A stretch of DNA of 64,000 nt from Nitrosomonas sp. Nm51 (GTDB lineage: Bacteria > Pseudomonadota > Gammaproteobacteria > Burkholderiales > Nitrosomonadaceae). Below, piece after piece: positions 43,847 through 52,465 of this stretch (its first letter is position 1; every line of letters begins with the position of its first letter). The translations under genes and the position numbers were made by a program. The notes below the pieces were generated by a model. That model did no database searches and was not told the DNA's origin. It saw only the letters and a list, made by a program, of their open reading frames with translations. The stretch is taken from NCBI RefSeq assembly GCF_900111165.1, contig NZ_FOGH01000005.1:1-64000 (forward strand), read 5' to 3'.

Positions 43847-44704
43847 TTATAACAGATATACAAATATAAACAGACCCAACCAGACCACGTCTACAAAGTG
43901 CCAGTACCAGGCTACACCTTCAAAGCCGAAGTGTCTTTCCGGTGTAAAATGTCCTGCAGCACACCTGAAATAGATAACAAGCAGCATGATCGTTCCAAGT
44001 GTCACATGGAAACCATGAAATCCGGTGAGCATAAAGAATGTTGAACCATAAGCACCTGTATCCAGTTTCAGATTCAGATCATTATAGGCGTGCACATATT
44101 CATACCCTTGCAATCCCAGAAACAGCGCGCCAAGGAAAACTGTTGCCAACATCCATTTCTTAAGCGCATCACGCCGACCTTCTTTTAAAGCCCAGTGAGC
44201 ATAAGTAACGGTCACACCTGAAGTTAACAGAATCAGCGTATTAACTGCCGGCAAACCCCAGGCACCCATTGGCGTAAATGCTTCATGCTCTCCAGGCCCA
44301 GTGGTTGGCCATCCGCCTTCATACGCACCCCAGAAAGATTGGCCTAAAACCTGGCTTTCATCAGCCAGCCATGGAATCGACAAAGTACGCATGTAGTACA
44401 ATGCGCCAAAAAAGGCAGCGAAGAACATAACTTCCGAGAAAATAAACCATGTCATCCCCCAGCGGAATGATTTGTCTACATCCAGGCCGTATTTTCCACT
44501 CTCACTTTCAGCGGCGACAGTACCAAACCACCGAAAGCACATATAAATAAGAATCGCAAAGCCAATCGCCAAAAAACCATAGCCAAGCTCCATTTTGTTC
44601 ACCGTTAACGCTGCGCCAAACCCCATGAATAAAAGCGCTGTTGACCCGATAATCGGATACGTTGACGGGGTTGGTACATAATAGTGACCCGTTTGCTGAC
44701 TCAT
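43847..44704 (-). CDS. coxC: Cytochrome c oxidase subunit III
   Basis: 285 residues, seven helices. It starts GHYYVPTPSTYPIIGS, has RWGMTWFIFSEVMFFAAFFG, the conserved Glu-containing helix, and ends with FMLTGFHGFHVTLGTIMLL and WYWHFVDVVWLGLFIFVYLL. It is the third core subunit of the canonical aa3 oxidase. AGGAGGG precedes the ATG. Its length (285) and helix count differ from the shorter subunit III of the alternative oxidase locus at 16 kb, so these are distinct paralogues. Confidence 0.95.
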   Translation of the reverse strand: MSQQTGHYYVPTPSTYPIIGSTALLFMGFGAALTVNKMELGYGFLAIGFAILIYMCFRWFGTVAAESESGKYGLDVDKSFRWGMTWFIFSEVMFFAAFFGALYYMRTLSIPWLADESQVLGQSFWGAYEGGWPTTGPGEHEAFTPMGAWGLPAVNTLILLTSGVTVTYAHWALKEGRRDALKKWMLATVFLGALFLGLQGYEYVHAYNDLNLKLDTGAYGSTFFMLTGFHGFHVTLGTIMLLVIYFRCAAGHFTPERHFGFEGVAWYWHFVDVVWLGLFIFVYLL

Positions 44705-44729
44705 TCTTACCCTCCTAGTTCCAAATTTT

Positions 44730-44942
44730 TCAATTCAAGTTTACAATTATTTTGACCAGTATCAGAATACTAACCACAAAAAGCATTGCTCCGATTAGTC
44801 CACCGATAATTACCTGAGCAGGTTTTAAGTTTGCAGCATCATTTTCCAGATCACTTTGTTTTCGAATGCCCATAAAAGCCGCAATAACAGCTTTTGCCAC
44901 CTGTATGAATACAGTAGATGTAGTTCTTTCGTCTTTAGTCAT
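44730..44942 (-). CDS. DUF2970 small membrane protein
   Basis: 70 residues with a helix-forming FIQVAKAVIAAFMGIRKQSD stretch and one transmembrane segment near the end (IIGGLIGAMLFVVSILILV). This is the DUF2970 family, found between ctaG and coxC in betaproteobacterial oxidase clusters. Function unknown; assembly or stability of the oxidase is the usual guess. Confidence 0.8.
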   Translation of the reverse strand: MTKDERTTSTVFIQVAKAVIAAFMGIRKQSDLENDAANLKPAQVIIGGLIGAMLFVVSILILVKIIVNLN

Positions 44943-44945
44943 ATT

Positions 44946-45497
44946 TTATTTTTCATTGATCGCAGGCGTGCCTACGGGAAGCTCAAAAAAAGTATATGAA
45001 ATTGTGATCGTATGAAATTCCTTAGGCAAAGTCGGTTCAATTACGAATTGAACCGGCATCTGCTTGACTTCTTTTGGTTTCAAAACCTGCCTGGAAAAAC
45101 AAAAACACTCGAACTTTCGAAGATGCTTGTCTAAAAACCGTGGACTATAGCTCGGAATCGCCTGTCCTGTAATTTCTCGATCCGAATTATTAACAATTTC
45201 GTACATCACTTCCACCGGCTCCCCAGGATGAATACGAACGCTGCGCTGAAGTGGCTTGAAATCCCAGGGTAAACCCCGAATATTTGCATCAAGCTCTATC
45301 GTAACCCAGCGTCCGGTATCTGTTTCCAGTTCTTGAGTCAGTGTGTCAGGCTGCAACAGATTATTAATCCCAGCTACTTCGCAAAATTTTTCATAAAACG
45401 GCACCATTGCATAGCCAAAAACAAACATGACAACTGTAAAAATTAACAGCTTTTTCATCATTGTCAGATTATTTTCAACTTTATTTTCTGTTGCCAT
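44946..45497 (-). CDS. ctaG: Cytochrome c oxidase assembly protein CtaG (Cox11)
   Basis: 183 residues from the ATG at 45495-45497, supported by AGGTGA; a GTG at 45509 is less likely. One N-terminal helix (about 14-34, LLIFTVVMFVFGYAMVPFY) anchors a periplasmic beta domain. The copper site is KFECFCFSRQVLKPKE, the CFCF motif of Cox11/CtaG, which delivers CuB copper to subunit I. It is followed four bases later by the DUF2970 gene. Confidence 0.95.
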   Translation of the reverse strand: MATENKVENNLTMMKKLLIFTVVMFVFGYAMVPFYEKFCEVAGINNLLQPDTLTQELETDTGRWVTIELDANIRGLPWDFKPLQRSVRIHPGEPVEVMYEIVNNSDREITGQAIPSYSPRFLDKHLRKFECFCFSRQVLKPKEVKQMPVQFVIEPTLPKEFHTITISYTFFELPVGTPAINEK

Positions 45498-45616
45498 CTT
45501 ATTTTTCACCTGTTCACTTCTTTATCTGCTACAGCGCTAACTTTACAGATCAGTTCAACGCATTCTATACAACAGCTATTTCCTTAATGCGATCCATTAA
45601 TACAGAGTGTTTTCCC

Positions 45617-45724
45617 TTACAGCTTCATATAAAAGAAAGCGCCCAGATATAATGCAATCACTATAACCAGCAAAACAACAGCCGTTTTAATCTTTCTACG
45701 TTTCAAATCTGCTTCTTCTGACAT
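45617..45724 (-). CDS. Cytochrome oxidase small assembly peptide
   Basis: 35 residues, too short for most gene callers. It starts MSEEADLKRRKIKTA and continues as one transmembrane helix (VVLLVIVIALYLGAFFY). Small proteins of this shape sit between ctaD and ctaG in many betaproteobacteria and are annotated as cytochrome oxidase small assembly proteins. It begins 16 bp after the ctaD stop. Position and composition make it very likely real. Confidence 0.8.
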   Translation of the reverse strand: MSEEADLKRRKIKTAVVLLVIVIALYLGAFFYMKL

Positions 45725-45740
45725 ACGATTCTCTTCGGTT

Positions 45741-47327
45741 TTATTTAACGACTGGCGGTGTTTCAAAACTATGATATGGCGCTGGTGTTGGCAAATGCGT
45801 CCATTCTAGAGTTGTCGCGCCTTCCCATGGTTTTTCCGGTGCCGGTTCTTTGCTGCGAATACATTTGATGACAATGTAAACAAACAACAATTGTGTCAGA
45901 CCAAATCCGAATGCGCCGAGACTGGAAATCATATTAAAATCGGCGAACTGCAGGGCGTAGTCTGGAATTCTGCGCGGCATGCCCGCAAGCCCCAGGAAAT
46001 GCTGAACAAAAAATGCCATGTTAAAGAATATCATCGATAACCAGAAATGCAATTTACCCAGCGTTTCATCATACATGTGCCCCGTCCATTTTGGCAGCCA
46101 GTAATAAGCACCGCCAAACAACGCAAACAATGCGCCAGAAACCAATACGTAATGGAAATGCGCTATGACATAATAGGTATCCTGTACTTGAATATCAATT
46201 GGCACAATCGCGCAGATAACACCACTGAAACCACCGATCACAAACAGGAAAATGAAGCCTATCGCAAACAGCATCGGCGTTTCAAAGCTCATTGCCCCTC
46301 TCCACATGGTCGCCGTCCAGTTAAATACCTTAACTCCTGTCGGCACTGCAATCAGCATGGTCGCATACATGAAGAACAGCTGCCCTACGGTCGGCATGCC
46401 AGCGGTAAACATATGATGTGCCCACACAATACAAGACAGAATTGCAATGGAGGCTGTTGCATACACCATTGAAGAGTATCCAAACAGCGGCTTGCGTGAG
46501 AATGTTGGAATGATCTCAGAAACAATACCAAATGCCGGCAGAATCATGATGTAGACTTCCGGATGACCAAAAAACCAGAAGATATGCTGGAACAAAACTG
46601 GATCACCACCCCCGGCAGCATTAAAAAAGCTTGTGTCAAAATGACGGTCTGTAATCAGCATTGTCACTACACCCGCCAGTACCGGCATAGCCAAAACCAG
46701 CAGATACGCTGTTATCAACCAGGTCCATACAAATAACGGCATTTTCATCAGCGTCATACCCGGCGCGCGCATATTCAGAATGGTGGTAATAATATTAATA
46801 GAACCCATAATTGAAGAAGCGCCCAGAATATGTACCGCAAACAACATCATATCAACACCGAGACCACCTTGCGTTGACAGCGGCGGATAAAATGTCCAGC
46901 CACCCGCGGCTGCGCCGCCCGGCACAAAGAATGATGAAATCAATAATAGTGCCGCCGGAATCAACAACCAGAAGCTCCAGTTATTCATACGGGCAAACGC
47001 CATATCGGGTGCACCAATCATCATCGGTACCTGCCAGTTAGCAAAACCCACAAACGCCGGCATGATGGCACCAAATACCATAATTAAGCCATGCAATGTG
47101 GTAAATGAATTAAATAATTCCGGTTCAAGGATCTGAATACCCGGCTGGAATAATTCGGCGCGAATACCCATCGCCAGAAAGCCGCCCGTAAAGAACATTG
47201 TCAGACTGAACCACAGGTACATTGTACCAATGTCCTTATGGTTGGTCGTAGTTACCCAACGCATAATGCCTGTTGGATGATGGTCATCATGCCCGTGACC
47301 ATGCACGTCGCCATGTACTGCTGCCAT
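45741..47327 (-). CDS. ctaD: Cytochrome c oxidase subunit I (canonical A1 type)
   Basis: 528 residues with 12 helices. All standard elements are present: FTTLHGLIMVF (heme a His), GAPDMAFARMNN (D-channel Asp and Asn), FGHPEVYIMILP with the Glu and cross-linked His-Tyr, WAHHMFTAG (CuB His pair), VPTGVKVFNWTATMW with the K-channel Lys, and YYVIAHFHYVLVSG (heme ligands). The His-rich start (HGDVHGHGHDDHH) is a common feature of the family. AGGAG stands before the ATG. This is the main aa3 oxidase, in contrast to the divergent paralogue at 16977-18986. Confidence 0.95.
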   Translation of the reverse strand: MAAVHGDVHGHGHDDHHPTGIMRWVTTTNHKDIGTMYLWFSLTMFFTGGFLAMGIRAELFQPGIQILEPELFNSFTTLHGLIMVFGAIMPAFVGFANWQVPMMIGAPDMAFARMNNWSFWLLIPAALLLISSFFVPGGAAAGGWTFYPPLSTQGGLGVDMMLFAVHILGASSIMGSINIITTILNMRAPGMTLMKMPLFVWTWLITAYLLVLAMPVLAGVVTMLITDRHFDTSFFNAAGGGDPVLFQHIFWFFGHPEVYIMILPAFGIVSEIIPTFSRKPLFGYSSMVYATASIAILSCIVWAHHMFTAGMPTVGQLFFMYATMLIAVPTGVKVFNWTATMWRGAMSFETPMLFAIGFIFLFVIGGFSGVICAIVPIDIQVQDTYYVIAHFHYVLVSGALFALFGGAYYWLPKWTGHMYDETLGKLHFWLSMIFFNMAFFVQHFLGLAGMPRRIPDYALQFADFNMISSLGAFGFGLTQLLFVYIVIKCIRSKEPAPEKPWEGATTLEWTHLPTPAPYHSFETPPVVK

Positions 47328-47340
47328 AAGTTATCTCCTC

Positions 47341-48210
47341 TTAATTATTTTCAGAATCTTTTTCTGCTGCCTCAGCCACATCGACATCGTCCGCTGCCGA
47401 TGCTAAATTGACCGGATTTTTTTTCATACTTGCCAGTTTTTCAGCTGCCCATTCCGAATAGGCGTCCTCTTCCAAAACCTCTACCACAATCGGCATATAG
47501 CCGTGATCCTTGCCGCACAATTCGGCACATTGCCCACGGTAAATACCCGGCGCATCTGCCGCAAACCATACGTCACGAATAAACCCCGGAATCGCATCCT
47601 GCTTGACACCCAACGCAGGTACCCACCAGGCATGTATCACATCATTAGCCGTCAAAATCACACGCACTTTTTTGCCCACCGGGACGACGACATGATTATC
47701 GACTTCAAGCAGATAATTTTCTCCTTTCGCCTCTTTGTTTTCCAGTTGCGCTCTGGGTGTTGAGAGCTTACTGTAGAAGCTGATACCCTCACCCTCGCCC
47801 TGCAGGTAATCATAGCCCCACATCCACTGATAACCGGTTGCCTTAATCGTCATATCCGGGCTGGATGTATCTTTCATAGCGATGACAGTCTTGGTTGCCG
47901 GCCATGCCATTACTATAAGAATGAAACAAGGAATTACTGTCCAGATCACCTCTGCTGTAGTACTGTGATGAAAGTTTGCCGCCTTGTAACCCAGTGACTT
48001 GCGATGTTTTAAGATCGAATAAAACATGACACCAAACACAACAACAAATATAGCCAAACAAATCCACAAGAGCATGATATGCTGATCATAAATATCCTGT
48101 GCAATCACACTTTGCGGTTCTTGAAAGTTATATTTTGACCCCACCGCCATGCTTGAGTACAAAGCTAGAGCGGCTACCCCCGCCAGGGTTGCTACTAATT
48201 TATTTCTCAT
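47341..48210 (-). CDS. coxB: Cytochrome c oxidase subunit II
   Basis: 289 residues from the ATG at 48208-48210 (GGGGGA upstream); a GTG at 48222 would add four. Signal segment, two transmembrane helices (about 40-65 and 85-105), then the CuA domain: DVIHAWWVPALGVKQDA and CAELCGKDHGYMPIVVEV with both Cys, His and Met. There is no fused cytochrome c; instead the C-terminus is an acidic Ala/Glu/Asp-rich tail. It is the first gene of the canonical oxidase operon and is followed by ctaD after 13 bp. Confidence 0.95.
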   Translation of the reverse strand: MRNKLVATLAGVAALALYSSMAVGSKYNFQEPQSVIAQDIYDQHIMLLWICLAIFVVVFGVMFYSILKHRKSLGYKAANFHHSTTAEVIWTVIPCFILIVMAWPATKTVIAMKDTSSPDMTIKATGYQWMWGYDYLQGEGEGISFYSKLSTPRAQLENKEAKGENYLLEVDNHVVVPVGKKVRVILTANDVIHAWWVPALGVKQDAIPGFIRDVWFAADAPGIYRGQCAELCGKDHGYMPIVVEVLEEDAYSEWAAEKLASMKKNPVNLASAADDVDVAEAAEKDSENN

Positions 48211-48809
48211 ATTTTCCCCCACATGATTATTACTAAATTTTGATTCCAGGCATCACTTTTTGCGTCACAAACCCGAACTTTCAGGTTCAGCCAATAAGCG
48301 TAAGTGTTGCGCCGCAATCTCATCCTGTAAAAAAATAACCATACTATGATCGACTACAACTACATTTCTTGGCCGAATTTTATTGTTATCCGCAACTTAG
48401 ATTTTCTCTGTCAGAGATAACTTATCAGTGTTTCTAAATTGAACGGAAATTCTAGCATGCTGCAGTGCCGCTAACAAGGGAAAATCATGATTTTTATAGC
48501 AATATTCCCCTGTTTATAAAGTGGTATTGTCTATTTTGGCAGTGTAACAAAACCCTGTTGACAACCTGATAATTCCACTTTTTTCGCTTCTGGCACCGTC
48601 TTCAGTTTTGCCGATTTGCAGAAAAATGCTGATTATACAAAAATGGCGATACAGATATTGATTACAATTTCAATCTAAGTACATCGTAACAGGAAAATAT
48701 GCAACAGAAACCAATCTTATTCTTCTGTTGCACGCAGCTATTTTTCACGTACAGTAGAATAAGCTGAGTATTAACCGGGGCACTCCTCACGTTTTAATCC
48801 TTTCAGGAT
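48211..48809. other. Promoter region between coxB and the LdtD-like gene
   Basis: About 600 bp, AT-rich, between divergent genes. A TTGACA occurs at 48558-48563 on the plus strand but its spacing to a good -10 box is poor. No ORF with a ribosome site was found. The length suggests regulation of the oxidase operon, but no operator was recognised. Confidence 0.45.
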
Positions 48810-50453
48810 ATGCAACATATACCATTACATTTTAGTATTTTCAGTGGGTTGATCGGCTTACTCTGCGTATCTTTCAGCTATGCAGTGCCGCCAAACCCGC
48901 AACTCCTCCACCATGCGCTGGAAACATTTGTGTCTGAAAGGCTGGATGGCGCTGTATACAAGAACGACAAACTGGCAGCCCTGCAGACGTTTTATGCGGA
49001 AAGAAATTACCGCGCTGCATGGACAGATTCGAGTGAGCAGCTGATACGGTTGAAAACCGCGCTGTCTTTTATCGCAACCGCTGAAAATGAAGGACTGGAC
49101 AGTCAATACTATCATTTGGGCCGGTTAACGCAGCTGTTGGAAGGACATGCATCATCGACCCGCTTCGAACTCGAATTTCTGACAACACTATCACTCATGC
49201 AATTTGCGAATGATCTATACCGTGGGCGATTTACCGCCTCCGAACTGGATCCGGACTGGCATATTCCACAACAGACATTCGATGCTGCCGACTTCTTACT
49301 ATCTGTGGACGACACTGACAGCCTGAAACAATCACTCATGCGTCTGGCGCCGGGTATACCAAGCTATCATTTGCTCAAACAGGCACTGGCCAAGTTTCGC
49401 AAACTGACCGCACATAATGTGACCTGGCAACGTATCCCGGAAATACCACTGCTGCGGCCCGGCGAGTCTCATCCGGCCGTACCGCTTATCCGCGCACGTA
49501 TTGATCAGGCTTACGTTATACACACCAAACCGGAATACAATTTGCCTGCATCTTCCGGAAAGAAAGCAAACAGCACGTTATACGATCGCAACCTGGTCAA
49601 TGCCATCAAAACATTCCAGCTGCAGCACGGTCTGAATGCAGACGGTATTATCGGTAAACATACATTAAAAGCACTGAACAAAACACCCGCCGAGAAGATA
49701 CAGCAACTGCGCATCAATATGGAGCGCCTGCGCTGGCTTCCACGCGCAATGGGCAGCCGTTATCTGCTTGTAAATATTGCCGGATTTCAGCTCGCCGCAG
49801 TGGAAAACGGGCAATACACACTCGATATGCGCATTATCGTCGGACGTCATTATCGCTCAACACCCAGTTTTAACAGCCGCATTACACATATGATTATCAA
49901 TCCGTACTGGAACATTCCTGCCAGCATTGCCCGCAAAGACCTATTGCCCAAGCAGCAAAAAAACCCGGATTTTTTCACAGCGCAGAACATCAAGATTTAT
50001 TCAAGTTACGCATACAACGCAAATTTGATACATCCGGATAGTATCAACTGGCAGACGATTGGGAATGGTTTTCCCTATTTTCTGCGCCAGGAGCCTGGTA
50101 TACACAATGCATTAGGCGCCATTAAATTCATGATGCCCAATCCTTTTAGTATTTATCTGCACGACACACCATCCAGGACTTTGTTTAGTAAGGATATACG
50201 CACCTTCAGCTCGGGTTGTATTCGACTGGAAAAACCACTGCAACTGGCTGAATTTGCGCTACAAGAACGGATGACGCAGGAAGCGCTGAATGCACAAATC
50301 GATACCGGTGAAACCAAACAGATCAACCTGCCAAAGCCGCTGCCGGTCTATATTGTGTATCTGACCGCCTGGATAGACAGCGAACGTTCAATACATTATT
50401 CACCGGATACGTATCAAAGAGACAAGCGGGCACTTGCGCTTACAGGCTGGTAA
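48810..50453 (+). CDS. L,D-transpeptidase (LdtD/YcbB type)
   Basis: 547 residues with a signal segment (residues 8-25). It forms 3-3 cross-links in peptidoglycan. After a large N-terminal scaffold region there is a peptidoglycan-binding motif (AIKTFQLQHGLNADGIIGKH, about 270-289) and the YkuD catalytic domain: IIVGRHYRSTPSFNSRITHM, NPFSIYLHDTPSRTLF and DIRTFSSGCIRLEKP with the catalytic Cys. These are the hallmarks of YcbB. The MepK-like gene follows 75 bp later, the same order as ycbB-ycbK in enteric bacteria. Confidence 0.9.
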   Translation: MQHIPLHFSIFSGLIGLLCVSFSYAVPPNPQLLHHALETFVSERLDGAVYKNDKLAALQTFYAERNYRAAWTDSSEQLIRLKTALSFIATAENEGLDSQYYHLGRLTQLLEGHASSTRFELEFLTTLSLMQFANDLYRGRFTASELDPDWHIPQQTFDAADFLLSVDDTDSLKQSLMRLAPGIPSYHLLKQALAKFRKLTAHNVTWQRIPEIPLLRPGESHPAVPLIRARIDQAYVIHTKPEYNLPASSGKKANSTLYDRNLVNAIKTFQLQHGLNADGIIGKHTLKALNKTPAEKIQQLRINMERLRWLPRAMGSRYLLVNIAGFQLAAVENGQYTLDMRIIVGRHYRSTPSFNSRITHMIINPYWNIPASIARKDLLPKQQKNPDFFTAQNIKIYSSYAYNANLIHPDSINWQTIGNGFPYFLRQEPGIHNALGAIKFMMPNPFSIYLHDTPSRTLFSKDIRTFSSGCIRLEKPLQLAEFALQERMTQEALNAQIDTGETKQINLPKPLPVYIVYLTAWIDSERSIHYSPDTYQRDKRALALTGW

Positions 50454-50528
50454 TAGCATGCATATGCACATTGTTAATAATGGAAAACCATGATAGGGTG
50501 CTGGCACTCTAAAAAAGGAGAACCTTGA

Positions 50529-51128
50529 ATGTCAACGCGTCTACTTTCTCAAATTCACTCAGCTTCATCCAGGATAGCTAATAAACCGGGTTTTGATCGC
50601 CGTCATTTTTTGAAAGCAGGAATCGGCGCATGCGCACTACTGACCATACCACATGTGCACGCAGCCCCAGTTGAATTAAGTGAACGAAAACTGGCTTTTC
50701 TGAACCTGCATACAGGCGAACGTATTGATACGACCTACTGGGCGCAAGGCCGGTATATTTCAGAAGGCTTAACGGCGATCGACAACGTTTTGCGCGACCA
50801 CCGCAGCGGCGAAACGTACGAAATTGACCGCAACTTGCTCGATATGCTGCAACTGCTAAGCTACAGAATGAGCGCCAATAATGAATTCCATGTGATTTCC
50901 GGTTACCGTTCCCCCGCCACCAATGCACAATTAAGTGCACGCAGCAATGGTGTTGCGAAACGCAGCCTCCATATGCAAGGCAAAGCTATCGATCTGCGCA
51001 TGCCTGGACGCTTGCTTTCCGATCTGCATAACGCGGCATTGTCACTACAGGCAGGCGGTGTCGGCTATTACCCTAAATCCGATTTTATTCATATTGATAC
51101 TGGACATGTGCGCCAATGGAAGGGATAA
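50529..51128 (+). CDS. MepK-like murein endopeptidase (YcbK/DUF882), Tat-type signal
   Basis: 199 residues. The N-terminus has DRRHFLKAGIGACALLTIP, a twin-arginine signal. The mature part carries the M15-type zinc site: HVISGYRSPATNAQL, then RSLHMQGKAIDLRMPG (His and Asp) and FIHIDTGHVRQW (His). In E. coli the homologue cuts 3-3 cross-links, the bonds made by LdtD, which fits the gene pair here. AAGGAG precedes the ATG by eight bases. Confidence 0.9.
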   Translation: MSTRLLSQIHSASSRIANKPGFDRRHFLKAGIGACALLTIPHVHAAPVELSERKLAFLNLHTGERIDTTYWAQGRYISEGLTAIDNVLRDHRSGETYEIDRNLLDMLQLLSYRMSANNEFHVISGYRSPATNAQLSARSNGVAKRSLHMQGKAIDLRMPGRLLSDLHNAALSLQAGGVGYYPKSDFIHIDTGHVRQWKG

Positions 51129-51144
51129 GACATTAATCCAGCGG

Positions 51145-51252
51145 TTATGACGGACTCAGGAGTCGTTCATAAATGACTGTAGCACCTGGATCGCATCTGG
51201 CGGGCACATTGCGGCGTTGTTCGTCGTCGCCATAGCTTGTGCCATGACTCAT
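51145..51252 (-). CDS. Possible 35-residue ORF
   Basis: A minus-strand ORF starts MSHGTSYGDDEQRRNVPA, with GGCGAGAGG directly upstream of its ATG. Composition looks coding-like but the family is unknown and the ribosome site is close to the start codon. It could also be a piece of a repeated element. Confidence 0.3.
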   Translation of the reverse strand: MSHGTSYGDDEQRRNVPARCDPGATVIYERLLSPS

Positions 51253-51616
51253 CCTCTCGCCTTGCATTGCATCCCGCCAGACGCGCCCAATTGTCACACT
51301 TGTTTATTCGCGGCTCCTTAGCCTACACTTCAGTATGACCGGCGAAACGAAACGACTCATCGTCAGCCTTATAAAATATTTCCAACAAGGCATTCCTCAT
51401 TACAAAGTTGCTCAGGCCCTGCCGCAACGCACAAAACATATCTATTGTTTTAGCTAAAACTGCCGTTAAGCAAACGGAACGCATTAATTACGGCAACAAT
51501 GCAGATGCGTTTGGAGATTTGTATGTACTCGGATTTACTCGGCGCACGGCTGAATATCTAGTATCTTCTTCTCCAGTTCCTAATTGAAAACTAGCTTTAT
51601 CAGGAGCAGCAACGGC
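51253..51616. other. Intergenic stretch with broken coding-like frames
   Basis: Two plus-strand segments look like coding sequence without being an intact gene: a 40-codon ORF at 51335-51457 (MTGETKRLIVSLIKYFQQGI...) and, in another frame, RINYGNNADAFGDLYVLGF further on, ending at a TGA near 51583-51587. They may be two parts of one frameshifted relic. I do not recognise the family. Confidence 0.35.
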
Positions 51617-52384
51617 ATGCGTTTATTCGAAACCATCAATGATGTAGAGAAACCATCAATTACCAGCAAAGACAGCAATTCTCCAGCCCATAATGAACTG
51701 ACTGCAACTGATGACAGTATCTTTTCTTTTAAAGACCTGCAGTTGAAAGTCAATGACAAATTGCAGATTCAACTCGCCTCGGTGGCAAAAAAGTCGTATA
51801 ACCCTACAGGGATTGCATATTACTCAACCAGACTGATTGGATACTACCAAAATTACGGATTAATGGTGTCAGAGCCTCGCTCGGCGAAAATTAATGAATA
51901 TCCGCTTTTTGAGAGCGACGAATTATTTATTTTCTATTTCAATGGGCAAACACTTTTCAAATTTGCTTCTTATGTCGAAAAAATCATAACGCTACCTTTC
52001 AAGTATCTGCATTTATCCTTTCCAAAACACATTTCTGGCAAGCAAATCCGTAAATCCAAGCGTATTGGCGTAAATATTGAAGTGACAGTTAACAATAACC
52101 CTTCTCCTGCGATTATCACTGATATCAGCACAACAGGAGCAAAAATTGAAACGAACCAGGAAATAGGCAGTTTTAACGCGGCCGTAGACCTCGCTTTTGA
52201 AATCAGTCTGCATGGATACAGTACCAAACTGCAATTAAAGGGAAATGTCCAATCATTCAACATATCCCATGAAAACGCACAGAACCCATTATGTTACGGT
52301 ATCAAATTCACTTCTTTGCAACACAATCAGAAGCTGCTTTTGCAGAATCTGATTTATCAGAAACTGATTAATGAGCTCTACTAG
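51617..52384 (+). CDS. PilZ-domain c-di-GMP receptor (YcgR-like)
   Basis: 255 residues from the ATG at 51617 (AGGAG ten bases upstream); a TTG at 51584 is possible. The N-terminal half is a YcgR-N-like beta domain (about 35-145). The C-terminal PilZ domain has the ligand signatures RKSKRIGVNIEV (RxxxR) and ITDISTTGAKIE (D/NxSxxG), so c-di-GMP binding is expected. Proteins of this type brake flagella or control polysaccharide and pili. No flagellar gene is nearby. Confidence 0.85.
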   Translation: MRLFETINDVEKPSITSKDSNSPAHNELTATDDSIFSFKDLQLKVNDKLQIQLASVAKKSYNPTGIAYYSTRLIGYYQNYGLMVSEPRSAKINEYPLFESDELFIFYFNGQTLFKFASYVEKIITLPFKYLHLSFPKHISGKQIRKSKRIGVNIEVTVNNNPSPAIITDISTTGAKIETNQEIGSFNAAVDLAFEISLHGYSTKLQLKGNVQSFNISHENAQNPLCYGIKFTSLQHNQKLLLQNLIYQKLINELY

Positions 52385-52465
52385 TCATCAAATAGCACAC
52401 TGCCGGTTTTGAGCGTACGGCGCGGATAATCAGTAAATCTTAGCACGCCAATTCGTACCGACAGG

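Noticed and set aside
48558-48590. TTGACA as a sigma-70 promoter for the LdtD-like gene
   Set aside because: No acceptable -10 box at 16-18 bp and it is 220 bp from the start codon.
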